A DNA stretch of 64,000 bases from Marchantia polymorpha subsp. ruderalis. Its lineage: Eukaryota; Streptophyta; Marchantiopsida; Marchantiales; Marchantiaceae. This document shows, in pieces, positions 23,694-35,909 of this stretch. How positions within the stretch are numbered: position 1 is the first letter of the stretch; every line of letters starts with the position of its first letter. The translations under genes were made by a program, and so were the position numbers. The stretch covers positions 13,022,501 to 13,086,500 of the forward strand of contig AP031353.1 of assembly GCA_037833965.1 (NCBI GenBank), read 5' to 3'. The notes beneath the pieces were generated by a model. The model searched no databases. It was given only the letters and a program-made list of their open reading frames with translations, and was not told where the DNA came from.

Positions 23694-25816
23694 CTAAGCC
23701 AACGACATTTCAACCATCAGAAAAAATGCACCGCTCGTGTCGTCTGCCTTAAGTTCCACCTGGTACTCTGAATCTTTAAGGCCTCTTATCTGTACAGAAT
23801 ATTGCAGCAAACAGAACTCAGAACCTCATCACACTCCATAGCGTTCACAAGCTTTGCTGATGGACCATAAAGCACACGTATGCATATTAGCAAAGGTCCT
23901 CCACAAATTATTCACGCTTAAATTCCTATTAACGCTTGGCCTCTGAACCGTGTCTGAACTAAGAGAGTGTATAGCCGAAACGAAAGAGACTGACGTACCT
24001 CCATGGCATCTCGAATCGACATATTTGTTCCATTGACAGAAAGACCGCCCTCGATACAGACCAAGTACACTTGCCTCTTCTTTTGCAGTGTGAACGTTTG
24101 TGAAAAGCCCGGGTCACACTCAGACACATACATGTTCACATCTTGGTGAATTGGAATAACACCAGTATGCTGATCCTCACTGCATTCCAGCTTGTTAATA
24201 TCTGTGACCAGATGCTGCAGCTGATTATGTCGGTCCTCCTTCCTGCATTCCCAATCAGATCCAGTCCCTGAGCATACGTCAAGGAGACAGCTCCCAACAA
24301 GTTGCAGGCATTCGATTGACGCAAGTACTTGACCACATGTAAATATCTTTGCAATGATAGAGCTGAAAGAGTAAGTAAGAAAGGGGAGGGAGGGATGAGC
24401 AATGGGTTGAGTCAATCAGCTTGAGGAGAGAAACCTTCACCACGCGAGTTAGTCAAGTGTGTACGAAGGCTTCCACAACCTTGCACAGAAGAGGTGACTT
24501 ACTTCCACACACGAGAACCATAATTAGGTGTAAGTCCTTTGGCATTGGGTTTGATCCATAATTGCAAGAACCGCAGCCTGAACAAGTCAGCCACAAAGAA
24601 CCATCAGCATCAGTCTTGCACATGAAATTTAGCAGATCTCGATGCGAAAGGTGGAAGGTTCGTTCAGGTATCCAACTCATACATACAGTTCATTGTCGTT
24701 GTTCATTTCGGAATGAGTGACACCTCTGCCTGCGCTCATGTATTGCACTGAGCCACGTCCCAATGTCTCTGCAGTTCCCATACTGTATCCACCGAGAGCA
24801 AGTCACGATACAATCAGGTCTCGAAATTTGGATACATTTCTCTTTCCAGCAACGCAATTTGCATCACGGCATTGGTTGCCAACAGAAATCCAAAATTTTA
24901 AATTCTTCGAATTCAGCTTGAAACACTGGCTCCGATGTACAAGGTGCTTCGTTATAGAGGGTGTCATGAGTGCCGACAAAAAGGCCCCAGAGCTTTGATT
25001 TCATTGCAGCGTACCTGTCCTTGTGGGTAAGTTTTCCATCCACGACGTAGGTGAAGATCTCCATGTCTCTGTGGGGGTGAGTTCCAAACCCCGAGTGAGG
25101 CTGTTCAGCAAAGTACACGAATTCAGTCGAAAGGACAGATCAACTCATGCAGCTGAAATCCTCGTGACGCAAATTACGCATTTATACTAGAACACAAATA
25201 ACCTTCGATCCTTAATTACTCATCATTCAGTCATTCAGAAAAATACCTTCACAAGGTCATCGTTGAGCACCCGCAACACACCGAATTCCTGATTCGCAGG
25301 ATTGTAATATTCCGCAAAACTGAGGAGCGACAACGTGTGAGTGAATTGAGAGGTCACGACGCAATGAATTCGACTTAAAAAAGCAGATTTTGAACTCGAC
25401 TTTACTGGCACCATGGAAAAAAAATTCTCACCGCATTCACATGTAATCAACTACCAGCGCAGGACCAATTCTCGAAGAAACCCAATACCTGAAATGGAAT
25501 CGGCTCTCCAGCCACCAGGTCGGCGTGGAGATTTTCAGATTCTTCGCGGGTATAAGCTTCAAACTCCTGTTGAGAGAATTCCCACGCAATTGCGCATTAG
25601 ATTGTAAATCTAGCAAGAATTTCGATCGGAACACCACAAATCAAAAGAGGAAGAGGTGGAAACGCACATGCTGGAGGACGCTGAGGCGGCGGGAAGAGAG
25701 ACAGAGCGAAATCCGAGAGAGGTAAGCTGATCAGAAGACGCAGCAGCAGGAGGACGGAGCAGAGATCCAGTCAAGTGAGTCACCGAGGGCGAAAATCGAA
25801 TGCACTGTCGAAGCAT
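23694..25816 (-). CDS. Pirin family protein with N-terminal extension (8 exons, 298 aa)
   Basis: Minus-strand exons: 25668-25816, 25489-25566, 25247-25319, 25015-25100, 24687-24782, 24503-24577, 23999-24242, 23694-23789. Phases match at all seven junctions. The product is a bicupin pirin. Fe ligands equivalent to human pirin His56, His58, His101 and Glu103 are present as THPHRD (His108, His110) and THSEM (His152, Glu154). Other family landmarks are SRFHFSFAEYYNP, GRGSVQYMSAGRG, LQLWIKPNAKGLTPNYGSR and the C-terminal FFLMVEMSLA. Pirins are non-heme iron proteins, redox-sensing transcriptional co-regulators or quercetinase-like dioxygenases. The first about 50 residues are Ser/Ala/Arg-rich and could be an organelle transit peptide. 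They depend on exon 1 (donor at 25667), the least certain part of the model, because exon 2 lacks an ATG in frame. Confidence 0.88.
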
Positions 25817-26373
25817 GAAATATCGATTTATCTGACGGAGATGGAGATGGATTCGGGTGTTCCAGAGGCTGTAGTGGAAACGATATGCAGCCTGAATGAA
25901 TGAAGGCTCTGTTTCTGCAGCAGCCAGATGTGGAGACGTCAGCTGCAGCGGAAGGTTCCCACGCCGTCAGCACGCCGTCAGCAAACACCTGCTCCTTCCG
26001 AGTGCCGAGAACTCCCACTGGAAGCCCCCGAGGCCCGCGGCCCGAGCCCCAATCTGGATTCCAGTTGACTTGCTCAAGTCAATGGTAGGACTTGGGTAAT
26101 CATAGGAGGGGACCTTATGACCACTTCGGTGGATTCTCTTGGAGGCTGCCCGGGCGCAGACTTTTTCGATTATCCGGTTACAGTTTTCTTCTGTCCGGAT
26201 TACTTGAATCGTTGCTCTCAAGTCCCCGTCCTGCCGGAATCAGAGCGATCGTTTCGAGGTCCAGTGAACACCAAGTTTCCGGTTTTTTACTGATTGCGAT
26301 TTAAATCCGGCGTTCCGGCGCGTTTCGTGTATTCTTGGGTAGTGTCAAAATCTGCTATGAGACGTTACGAAGG
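25817..26373. promoter_or_regulatory. GC-richer divergent upstream region
   Basis: This segment between the pirin start (25816, minus) and the open frame at 26374 (plus) is distinctly richer in G+C and CpG than the flanking DNA, as expected for a shared or bidirectional promoter with 5' leaders. No clear TATA box was assigned. Confidence 0.4.
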
Positions 26374-26625
26374 ATGTCAGGTCTTGCCGGGCCTGTCTCC
26401 AGAATGGGACTTTCTTCTTCCTCTGCCTTTCGTTTGTTGCAGAAAAACTCATGTTCACTTTTAGATCTTAAATACGTGCCAGACGGGAGAAAAAGTTGTG
26501 ATGACGTTTCTAGAACTAGCCAAAGTTTTGCCTTGTTAAAATGTATTTGGAACAAGTCAAAACCCTATGGTACGGAATGTTCATTTGGAAAATTTTCTAC
26601 TAACCTATCACTTCGACAAATTTAA
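26374..26625 (+). CDS. Hypothetical small ORF, possible first exon or relic (83 aa)
   Basis: An ATG-initiated frame with a Ser/Arg-rich, hydroxylated N terminus resembling a plastid or mitochondrial targeting peptide, followed by about 40 residues without known motifs. It lies divergent to the pirin gene at the edge of a GC-richer region and is followed directly by a long AT-rich island. It could be an orphan 5' exon whose downstream part was lost or displaced, or non-coding leader. No family recognised. Confidence 0.25.
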   Translation: MSGLAGPVSRMGLSSSSAFRLLQKNSCSLLDLKYVPDGRKSCDDVSRTSQSFALLKCIWNKSKPYGTECSFGKFSTNLSLRQI

Positions 26626-26639
26626 ATGTTTCGAAGTGA

Positions 26640-28750
26640 ATAAATAGTTACAATTAATTCCTTTGATTCATAATATACGTTTTGCAAACTTTTAACTCTT
26701 TCACGCACATTCCAATTTTGCATTGCCTGTATATATGAATCCGTCACTTTTTGGAATGTAATATAGTATAGCATCTGAAAAATGAAACTTTTATTTCATG
26801 TTATCATGCAATTTTAGTATCAAAACTCTACATAGTACATTTATAACTCTAAGATTGTTTACTTATGTGATCTGCTTGCTCTATCAAAAATACATAAATC
26901 TTGATCACATCACATTTTTTATCCTCCTTCTTCCTGCAAGAATTTACCTATTTATTTATATGATGAGCAACAGCTCATCACAAAATGTCAATATTTATTT
27001 TCTTTGAAAACGCACAATAATCTAATAATGTAAGTTTTGAAAGTACAAAAATTTATTTGCACATATAAAGTTAAAATTCTCAATAATGTCATCTCTTATA
27101 GTGACTGTAACCATCTTGAGTTAATTAAAATTAAAATAAAGGTTATTCAAAATGTTTATATAGTTACTTTAGCGTATATTAATCATAGTTGTCACGTCAA
27201 TGCTTGTTAATGTTATCTATAATTTTATCTATCCACTAAAAATGAAATGGATAGTAAATATTAGATTTTATCTTCTTGTATTTGTTGGTAAAAATAATAT
27301 AACGAAAAGTAGTTATATTGTTGATATCTCTCATCTTCACAGTTTTTGTTTACATTTTCAAGTAAACTTCTTTCTAAATCCTAGTGTTATAATGACATAC
27401 TCTCATTAATGGCGTAAAATTCCAAAATCATTAGTTTATAACTTGTAAATTTGCTTAATGCTAATTAAAACTATTGGCAATAGTGACATGTAACTACCCA
27501 ACAGTAATATTTTCAAGTGTAATTTCAGAGATAAATTGTCTATCATGATCATAATACATAGTTGTGAGAAAGAAGAATCTGGTCTAAATTTATTTAAAAT
27601 TCTATCTCAACAATTCATTCTTTATGAGCTTCAATAAAATACTTAGCTACATACATTATCATCAATTATTTCACTCAGATTTTTTTATATAATTGCATTT
27701 GAATTTGGATTATATGTTAATTTGAATTCAAATGCAATTATAGCGCCTACGTTAATTATCGTGAACATTTCAGAATTGCAAATGAAGTCAATCTTGAAAT
27801 TAAACAACACATGTATAGAATGTCCTACGGATGTAACGTTGTATTAAAAATCCATACAATTTCTTTTTACAAGTGATATCTTCCATCAATGACATCCAAT
27901 CCTAACAATTTATGATACTATTGGGAGGTTATACTCAAGGTTGCATATTTTTATCTTGTGTCACTCACAAGATAAAAGTATGTAACCTTGAGTATGAAAA
28001 CTCCAGCACCAATGTGTGTCACTATGAGAGGTTTAACTCTGCATATGATTGATATCTGCAAACAAGTTTGGAATTCCATCATGTAATAAATTTATGATAG
28101 GGTATGATTTTTAGAATTCTATCGTATGATAGTAATTTACAATCATGTCAAAGTTGCTTGCGGGGTAAATGTTAGATAAACCATGACCATAAATAGAAGT
28201 GAACTATCATTATGTGTACGAAAACCTTTGTCAATCTTCTCTTCATCATGTTAACAATTGTGAAGAGAGTTAATCAAATCTAATTATCTTGTCTTCACAA
28301 GAGAGTTGATACAATAATCTATCCACATTCAAGAAAACAAAAACTTGTGCAAAGTTTCGTCAACTTAATAAGTCAACCTCATTATTGGTGCATCACATCG
28401 ACAGAGCACCAAAGCTAAAACCTAATATTTTATTTCACTCACTTGGATAAATGCTAATCTTCTTCCAACATATATCAACAATATCGCCTAATTGTTAATT
28501 ATAGTAACAATTAAGCCAAATATTACCCGTTCCTTTCACTACAGTTTGAGGAATTTCTATATGGAGTAATTTACAAAGATACTTTTTGAGGTATAATCCT
28601 ACATCCAAGACAACTTTGAGTCTATGGATGTTATCTAGTTATCTTTGAGTCATGGATGGATATCTCTCCTTGGTTATGGTTGTGATCTAATTCATTATTT
28701 TGCGTGAACGAAAACAGTCATATTTCGATGAGTAAGAACAGTCCAGATTT
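26640..28750. other. AT-rich island with palindromes, no genes
   Basis: Strongly AT-rich by eye and without a supported coding region. It holds several palindromes: 27688-27705 with 27725-27742 (18-bp arms), 27931-27995 (listed separately) and weaker ones near 28480-28510. The base composition and lack of genes suggest a decayed, methylation-mutated mobile element. A similar island lies at 61.0-63.0 kb. Confidence 0.55.
27931..27995 (+). repeat. 30-bp hairpin with 5-base loop
   Basis: Arms 27931-27960 and 27966-27995 pair along all 30 positions. The only two non-Watson-Crick pairs are G-U type if the plus strand is the RNA and A-C mismatches if the minus strand is. The loop is TCACT. Confidence 0.8.
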
Positions 28751-29159
28751 GTGTGATATGAAGAAAGTTCATGACTGAAGTAACAGAATCAAATCAAAAC
28801 CCATTCGAGAAAGTTCACGATGAAATTCAAGGTGTTTAGGAATATTGACAGATGCAGATGTAGTGTATCGATCGATGTTTACAAAAAGGGCAAACTGTGT
28901 AGATCATCAGTTATCTTTTATGGGGATACTGCACAAGTGATAGTAATCACCGGTAACTTTACCAATTACGCCGTCAACACAAAATTGTTAGATTTCTGTT
29001 GACTAAGGCACTGAACGGGGGATAGGCATCGTTCACAACTGTACTTGTTGCTTGTGAAAGTGAGACTTGGAGTAGAAATTGAAAATACATTTATCTACGT
29101 ACATGCGGTGCTGTACATATTGAGCAAGCTCAGTGGGCAGTACCCGTTTGCAGTAAATA
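28751..29159. other. Intergenic, no gene recognised
   Basis: Short open frames only (for example 28820-29002), with no motifs. Confidence 0.4.
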
Positions 29160-29815
29160 TGGTCTACGTTTACCGAGCCACCAGCCTTTAGATTGCGTGA
29201 TCCTCGAATTGGAATAAGGAACATTGCAGCCAGAAGATACATTAGTACACCCTACCGGATGGTTTAACGGCGTGCTTATGAACATCTGCACTACCATGCG
29301 TCCAATATGCTTTGCGATAGTGGAAAATGGAGCATTTTCGACGTAGCATCTCTCAACCGGTCTGCGTGGACTAAGTGTGCATACAGACCAATCACTCATT
29401 AGTGGCCGCATCATGACCAATCACCTTCCCATACAAAATCCTCTAGATATTAAATGCGAAGCCAAACACGACTTCTATCCAGCAGATCTTCACAGCTTTG
29501 CAAGATGGCGCACTTCGTATTTTTCAAACGCTACCGTGTGATGCACGAAAGAGAGATAAAAGGTCTTCACTTTAGTAAGATGGATCATCCGAATCGTGAG
29601 AGAGAAGGTGAAAGAGATAGTACTATAATAATAAAGTTCTTCTTCTTGCATACAAGTGTCAATAAGAATGAATCACTATATTAGCAGAATGAACCGCCTG
29701 GCCTAGTGATACAATTGAATAAAACTAATACATCAGCCTAAACTGACCTGGTAAAAATTGATCAATCCAGGATGACTTCTGAACTGTACAAAGGTTTTAA
29801 ATTACAAGCACAACA
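29160..29815 (+). mobile_element. Unclassified repeat 'R', uninterrupted copy
   Basis: This stretch is the inverted counterpart of three separate pieces at 47490-47847, 52478-52558 and 52951-53140. Similarity is high enough to align by eye throughout. Here the pieces are contiguous, so this copy represents the state before transposon insertion. It has an open frame on plus (29454-29684) with a KMAHFVFFKRY motif that is also visible in the other copy, split by frame changes. No terminal repeats or target duplication were identified, so the class is unknown. Confidence 0.75.
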
Positions 29816-30312
29816 GATATAAACGGGATCGTCCAGCAGCTCTGAAGCCTCTGTTATGGCACTCCAAAGTAAGCTGTCGAGCAAATCAGGTTGCTGGAGG
29901 CGGACTCAAGTTCGATATTCGTCCTTCGTAAACATCCAAGTCGGCACATTCTCAACTTAACGCAGCCAGATGAGAATGAGGATGCCCAGCCATTGTCGCG
30001 TTTTGAAAGGTTGTGGCTGAGTGACCAGTCACATTCTCAGATTACTAAAATACAGCACCTCCTTCCACACTACCTTTCCAGCTTACAGAACTACCACAAC
30101 CATTCCCGAGAAAAAAACCTCACAAGACCAAGACCACAACGACTAAGGCCGACAAGAGTCACGTCTCTTCTAGAGCAATTGGCAGGTTATGACAGCTGTT
30201 TTAGTCCCAAGTCATTATTGATGTCTACGATAACAGTACTTGCAGAATCAAATCAGTTGCTTTGCGGAAAGAACTGATGCAGCGGTCAAACTCATGTAAA
30301 AATCACAGACTT
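29816..30312. other. Intergenic / 3' flank of the RABA4 gene
   Basis: Probably includes the 3' untranslated region of the minus-strand Rab gene. A plus-strand open frame (29891-30277) starts at a TTG and shows no family. I do not call it a gene. Confidence 0.4.
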
Positions 30313-31818
30313 CTAAGTTGAACAGCAAGCTTTCTTCTGCAGACCGATGTCTTGTTCTTGTCCGGACACAACTAGGTTTGTGCCTATCAGGGGTGCGCTC
30401 CCATTGGATTGAGACTTCTCATCAGCAATCAGAGCCTTTTTGCTGACTATCCTGTAGATTTCGGAAAGCACGGTAAAGAAAGCTGCTTCCACATTTGTAG
30501 AATCGAAAGCAGAAGTTTCAAGGAAAAAAAGTCCTTCCCTTTCAGCATACTCCTTCGCATCCTCAATTGGGACTTGTCTGAGGTTCCCGAGGTCAGACTT
30601 GTTTCCAATCAACATGATGACTATATTGGTATCTGTATGTGCCTTCAACTCTTCGAGCCAGCGGTGAACATGATCAAATGATTGTCGTTTCGTGATATCG
30701 TACACCAACATGGCTCCCACAGCTCCTCGATAGTAAGCACTTGTGACTGCTCTATACCTGCAATCAAATTTCACAAGGTCAATACGACTCGTAAGCTACA
30801 AACCCATCCTCTTCTGCACCAGTCAACTTAGTCATTAAACTAAACACTGCTGTCAAGCAACAAGGCCGCTACTTTTACAGTTGCAGCACTCAGGCTATAT
30901 ATGGAAATTGTAGCCTGAAAATTTGCTTGCCATTAGCACCACTACCTCCAAAAATCCTGTAAGTCTTCTGGAGTTAGACAACTAAGAACAACACTTTCTA
31001 GCCGACCATTTGAAACACAATGTGAGTCAAAACTTAGTGAGTGTGCTGGCGAAACAATACATCCTTCTTTTCCCCAGATTGAGAAACTGCTATACCCTTC
31101 TTCAACTGCCCCAATAACAAAACTCATGTCTCTCAGTTTTTTTCCCCTCGGAAATGTATCCGGTAACTTCGGAGCGATAGGACTAATATCCCTCTCATGA
31201 GCGTGTCACATCCACAACACTTCAGGTTGACGACTGAATATGAAACTGAAATTGGGGCACATGAACCAGGGATCGATTTAATACGCACAGCTGTAGATGG
31301 CGCGAAAAATGGACCCACAAAAATGTCTCCCACGCCTAACCTTTTCTTGAGCTTGTTCAGATGTGTAAAGCAAAAAGCCTAGAACAAGTGAGTTTCAAGC
31401 TCAACAATAAACTAGAATGAAAGCTCACCTACAATCAGTGACTAATCGAAACTTTTTACATTATTTTCTGGCGTAGAAAGCGAAGGTAGAGTCAATGAAA
31501 AACTATGGTAGGACAGGCTAGGAAACCCCAACTCGAACTTCCAGCAATCAAAGCATGTTATAAGCCAGATGTACTACTCGTAAATTACCTCTCTTGACCG
31601 GCTGTATCCCAGATTTGAGCTTTGATGGTCTTTTGTTGCACAACGATGGTTCGAGTTTGAAACTCCACACCTATGGTGGCCTTCGACTCAAGACTGAACT
31701 CGTTCCGAGAAAACCGTGCAAGCAGCTGAGATTTCCCTACTGCAGAATCACCAATCAAAACCACCTTGAATAGGAAATCTATTTTGCGGTCACGCTCTCC
31801 ATATCCGTTTGACATCAT
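30313..31818 (-). CDS. RABA4-like: RABA4-type Rab11-class small GTPase (2 exons, 224 aa)
   Basis: Minus-strand exons 31589-31818 and 30313-30757; the split Arg codon at the junction restores [23 protein letters not shown]. All GTPase motifs are present: P-loop GDSAVGKS (about 23-30), switch I with ATIGVEF, WDTAGQE, NKSD and ETSA. The C terminus KKACCST ends in a CCXX double-geranylgeranylation motif. The N-terminal [26 protein letters not shown] pattern is typical of plant RABA4 (written here only in part: [10 protein letters not shown]). RABA4 proteins act on the trans-Golgi and recycling compartments in polarised secretion such as tip growth. The protein starts with two Met codons (31818 and 31815). 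GA-rich DNA on the minus strand near 33000-33080 may be the 5' UTR, separated by a leader intron. Confidence 0.93.
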
Positions 31819-32287
31819 CTTTCAATACGTACGCCCCAGTTAGGGCTAAACTGGAAGAATTTGTCCCCGCTCAGCTGGCTAACTTTGTGATATCCAACTA
31901 TGAAGTGAACCCCAGGCGGTGTAGAACGTTTTCGATATTAACCATTGCTACTCCCGAAGATCTTCTGCGGCCCGTCTAAGACCGTCTGCGGAATCCTTTA
32001 CAAATTACAAGATCGCCTGCAAAAGAAAAAAATCCTGGTCAGAAACTAATCATCCGCTCCTCGAACAACGAAAACCTCAGGTTCATGTATCTGATCACAT
32101 CTAAGCTCAACATGAGAGTTGCATCCATAAGAAGTTAATTCTATAAAGACGATGACTGCTTCTTGTCCAATTCCGAACGAACTCAGTCTTTGCTAAGTTT
32201 CTGATCTATACTTTGAGCTCCTCACTTCACCCCGGTCCGACCAAGAAACAATTATAATCAAATTACAGATAAGGATTTCAACGGTGA

Positions 32288-32405
32288 AGGACTATTACAC
32301 TATGCTTGTCAGTGGCCTTGTCCTTCCTGTCGTGCCTATGGACAGGAAAGTTCATAGGCACGACAGGAAGAACAAGGTCACTGACAACCTTAGTTTAATA
32401 GTCCT
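32288..32405 (+). ncRNA. microRNA-like hairpin (118 bp, 56-bp arms)
   Basis: Arms 32288-32343 and 32350-32405 are near-perfect reverse complements with a 6-base loop. Going inward there are three mismatches in the outer third (a 1-base bubble and a small 2-of-3 bubble), then a run of over 35 positions interrupted by only three non-Watson-Crick pairs. On the plus strand two of those are G-U and one is C-A. Arm length, pairing and small bubbles resemble a young plant MIRNA precursor. No known microRNA was recognised. It lies about 470 bp upstream of the RABA4 start codon, possibly within its 5' UTR intron but better folded as plus-strand RNA. A MITE or inverted gene fragment is the alternative. 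Confidence 0.55.
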
Positions 32406-33760
32406 GACTCGAATCGTGTGGCAACAGAATAGCTGTAGTATATGGCGCCCCTAAATAGGCAAATCAAGACACAGAAGTCAAAGTCCGCTAGGTAAGAATT
32501 CCAAGAATATCAGATCTCCACAATGATAAGGGGACGATGAGCAGGGTGAAAGGTTCCGCAACACGACATCCACAATCACTCGAGCATGAGAATTCTTGAA
32601 CCAGGATCAAGGCTGAAAAAGAAGGACAGATCTGATACCTGAAAACATAGCACGCAGCTATAGAACAGATGATGAGGAAAACACAGAATAATAGTTGCTC
32701 CTGCTGTCAGAGGGTTCTTCAAGATTGGAAAATGGAGCAGCGTAGAGCAGACTGAGGGACCAAATCGGGGAAATCAGGCAACTCTATGAAGAAGAACACC
32801 CACACTTCTAACCAATATTCGACCGATCAAACTTTCACCAGCCTACTTTTTCCGGCTGGTTGTCGCTCGCAGGAACGGTCGGTCCGTAGGGACAAGCAGA
32901 GGAAAGAGGAGAAAAAAACGCAAGAATTCTACTGAACTCTGAATGCGGAGCTAATTCCTTCACGCCTAATGTCCTCCTACAGCAACAACCATACAAAGTG
33001 GTGTCAAGCTCTTGATCCCCATCATCGGACAGATCTGAATCCTCTTCCTCCTCCTCCTCCCCGCCCCTTCTTCATCTCCTTCTCCTAACTTCGCCTTACC
33101 TGCACTTTACAGATACAAGCGGAATCCTGTCCTGCAATTTTCAGTCCGTCAAGAACAGGCCGGACCAGCTGGATTGATCTGAATTGTCGCACGATGCTCC
33201 GATTGCGGAAAGCGATGGATACATAATCTGGCCGAGCAGTGCGTGCAAGCCTTCCCAGGTCGTCACGTCTGCGTTGCTGCTGCTGCTGCTGCAGGCGAAG
33301 TCTTGCGCCTCGACACCCTTCCTCGCCTGGCTTGCACATGGACGCTGCTCATTATCGCCAGCCCCTCCTACTCCGTGCGAAGAGGAGCTCGCCTCCCTCT
33401 TGGCTCACTGCGTGCATACTCGGTTGCTCGCCGTCCGCTCGCAAGACCCCGCACCTGGACGTCGTCCCCACCGCGGCACCGCCGCCCTCTACTGTGCTGT
33501 GCAGTCGAGCTGCACAGTTGTCGTGGTAGACACGACCCTCCGCCCTCCACTGAACTACAGCACGCGACTTGGTACTGCCGGACCGCAGTCGTGCGCGTGT
33601 CCTTTTTTACCGTCACGGTCTTCCCTCCTGCACAAAATCAAACCCCGCGGGTACAACAAATGCCTTCGACCTTCAACACGTATTGTGCATGAATACCCGA
33701 GGCATGCCGGATGTTGGTACGTTGCCCAAGGAGTGTGAGGGCTGAGCTTTGGACATCTTG
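32406..33760. promoter_or_regulatory. Probable RABA4 promoter/5' leader region with GA/CT and CTG tracts
   Basis: A pyrimidine tract on plus (GA-rich on minus) at about 33040-33090 is typical of plant core promoters and 5' UTRs and suits the minus-strand Rab gene. A (CTG)6 run lies near 33275-33293. DNA from 33200 to 33700 is GC-rich with long frames open in several phases on both strands and no family resemblance, suggesting composition rather than coding. Confidence 0.35.
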
Positions 33761-35872
33761 GGCACATACTTCAGCGATCGAAGCGTCGATCGACGGGCAG
33801 AGGGGCAAATTTGCTCGTATCTCGTATCAGTAATGTATTATACGGTACATGTGATGGGAAACATTGACCATATTCTGAGGAGTTGAACATACGATCCAAG
33901 ATAAATGTCTCATATCACTTCCTTGTTACTGTCATTCGCGCACTCAGGTCGAGGTTTCTCCAGAAATCAGGCAGTTTTGTTGGGTTGTGCTCTCCTGCTG
34001 GCATCGCCATTTTCCTTCAGTGACCTGTATATTCCTGACAGTCCTCGGAATTTTCCACGCCAAAACGAGAGTAGTGGCTGCTCGCATAGGACTTGCATAC
34101 CACTCTTCCGTCAGAGTAGCTCTTTATACAATAGGCATGCACATTGAGCTAATAAAAAGCTATGCGTAGAGGTGAACTTTAAGAGTAAGATCAACAACTC
34201 AAATAATGACATAGAATGAGAAGGGTCACCGTAATGGAGGATCGAAAACGAGGCGATCGAGCCCAGTTCCACAAAACACCCCTTCACCTTAGATGGGAGG
34301 TCTTGTGGTTTCTTGGTGAAGGATAAACCTAGCACAAAGACATGCACCTACAGCTAGAACGAATCAGCTCATATGGACTAATCCACAATTGCCACTTTTG
34401 AGTCGAAGCCTTACGTACAAATGAACATTTTTTGAGGTTCTTCAAATGCGATAAGATTGCCAAATTCGACCATACCGGCTGATTTTGCCCTGCCTATGGG
34501 GGGCAAAATATTAGAACAATAAATTTTCAGTAGATTGCAATAGAACCATAGTATTAGAAGGTACAAAATTTGGTGAGAGTATACAATTTTTGGTTTAAAA
34601 GCAAACTCTGGAGAACCGGCGCCACATTGACTGATGATTTTACCTAGAATAGAATTTCGTCTCTTAGAATATATGGTAGAAGTTATTCGGGTACGTTGCA
34701 ACCCAAGTAAATAATTGTGGTCAAATCGTGAAAAAACTTATATCTTTTGACTGAAAGCAACCTAAAGTCTGTTATTTTTTATAAAAATTTGAAAAGCCCC
34801 ACTAACTCCGATTCCTTTATATTTTGTTCAAGAATCGTTTGAATAGTGTATTCTGCCGGTTGGTTACTTTCCCAGTAGGATGAAACCTGTACGACGGTCT
34901 TCATGACATTCCCCTCAATTATTTGCGGGAGCAGGTTACATTTGCACACAGAGCACGCAAATCCATTTCTTGTGGAACACTTCCATTATAGGAGTTTCTT
35001 TTGCAGTACATCCTGCTCAATGATGGTTGTTCAGATATGCATAGAGTCAACAGATATGCATCAAGTCTCGCCTTTACACATTCTGATATGACAAGTTATA
35101 TAGGTATGATCAACCGTTCGTGAATCACTTTGTTGGACCTCTCGTTCCAGTACAAAAGTGGTAAAGTGATCATAGATATAAGGCCGAGCAAAACGGTCAC
35201 AGTGAAAGAAACTTTGCAAGGAATGTTCTCACTGGATCTATTGCCCTGTATGAATGTAAGGCTTTTTCTGGTATTCTTAAGCTTTCAAAATCAACAGTGT
35301 GTTGAATCAATCAACATTTCTTCAAATATTGTGTACAGCCAAATATCTACAAAGTCATATATTCAATTTTGAGTTTGATGGTGTCCCATTGATTTTTGTC
35401 TGCTTTCTGGATTTATCAGTAGTCTCACATGCCCACAAGGGAAACGTTAATAGATTTCCCGATATCCTAGACTGGTTTCCAGGAGCTCACCATATAACGT
35501 TGAGGATGCGTTATTCAGAAATGTAAGAACGAATCAGTCAACAGTGATGATCAGAACTGTCAATGAGTGTTACGACATCGTAAAAAGGGAAAAAATCACT
35601 CTCCGTATGATATTGCACATCAAAACCAAACATAGAAAATCGAAGTGCCAATCAGACACTTGTGAATGTCGCACAATAATAGGCTCACCTAGAGAAACAC
35701 TCTTTCCGTGTTTATAATAGTAACAACGCCTCAAGCTTCAGGGGTGGGGAGGTACTAAGAAAGTATTTCTATAGAATTTTGTGAGGAAATTTTTATTAAT
35801 GCGGATAAATTTTACTCAAAGCTAATAACGAGTAAATTTTAATTTCTCTTAATTTCTTTTAGTTTGACTAAC

Positions 35873-35909
<37 letters not shown>

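Noticed and set aside
29891..30277. 128-codon plus-strand frame beside the Rab gene
   Set aside because: Starts at TTG, has no motif, and lies in the expected 3' flank of the minus-strand Rab gene.
33184..33738. Long plus-strand open frames in several phases
   Set aside because: No ATG-led model with family similarity. GC-rich composition and overlapping frames on both strands point to promoter/leader DNA.
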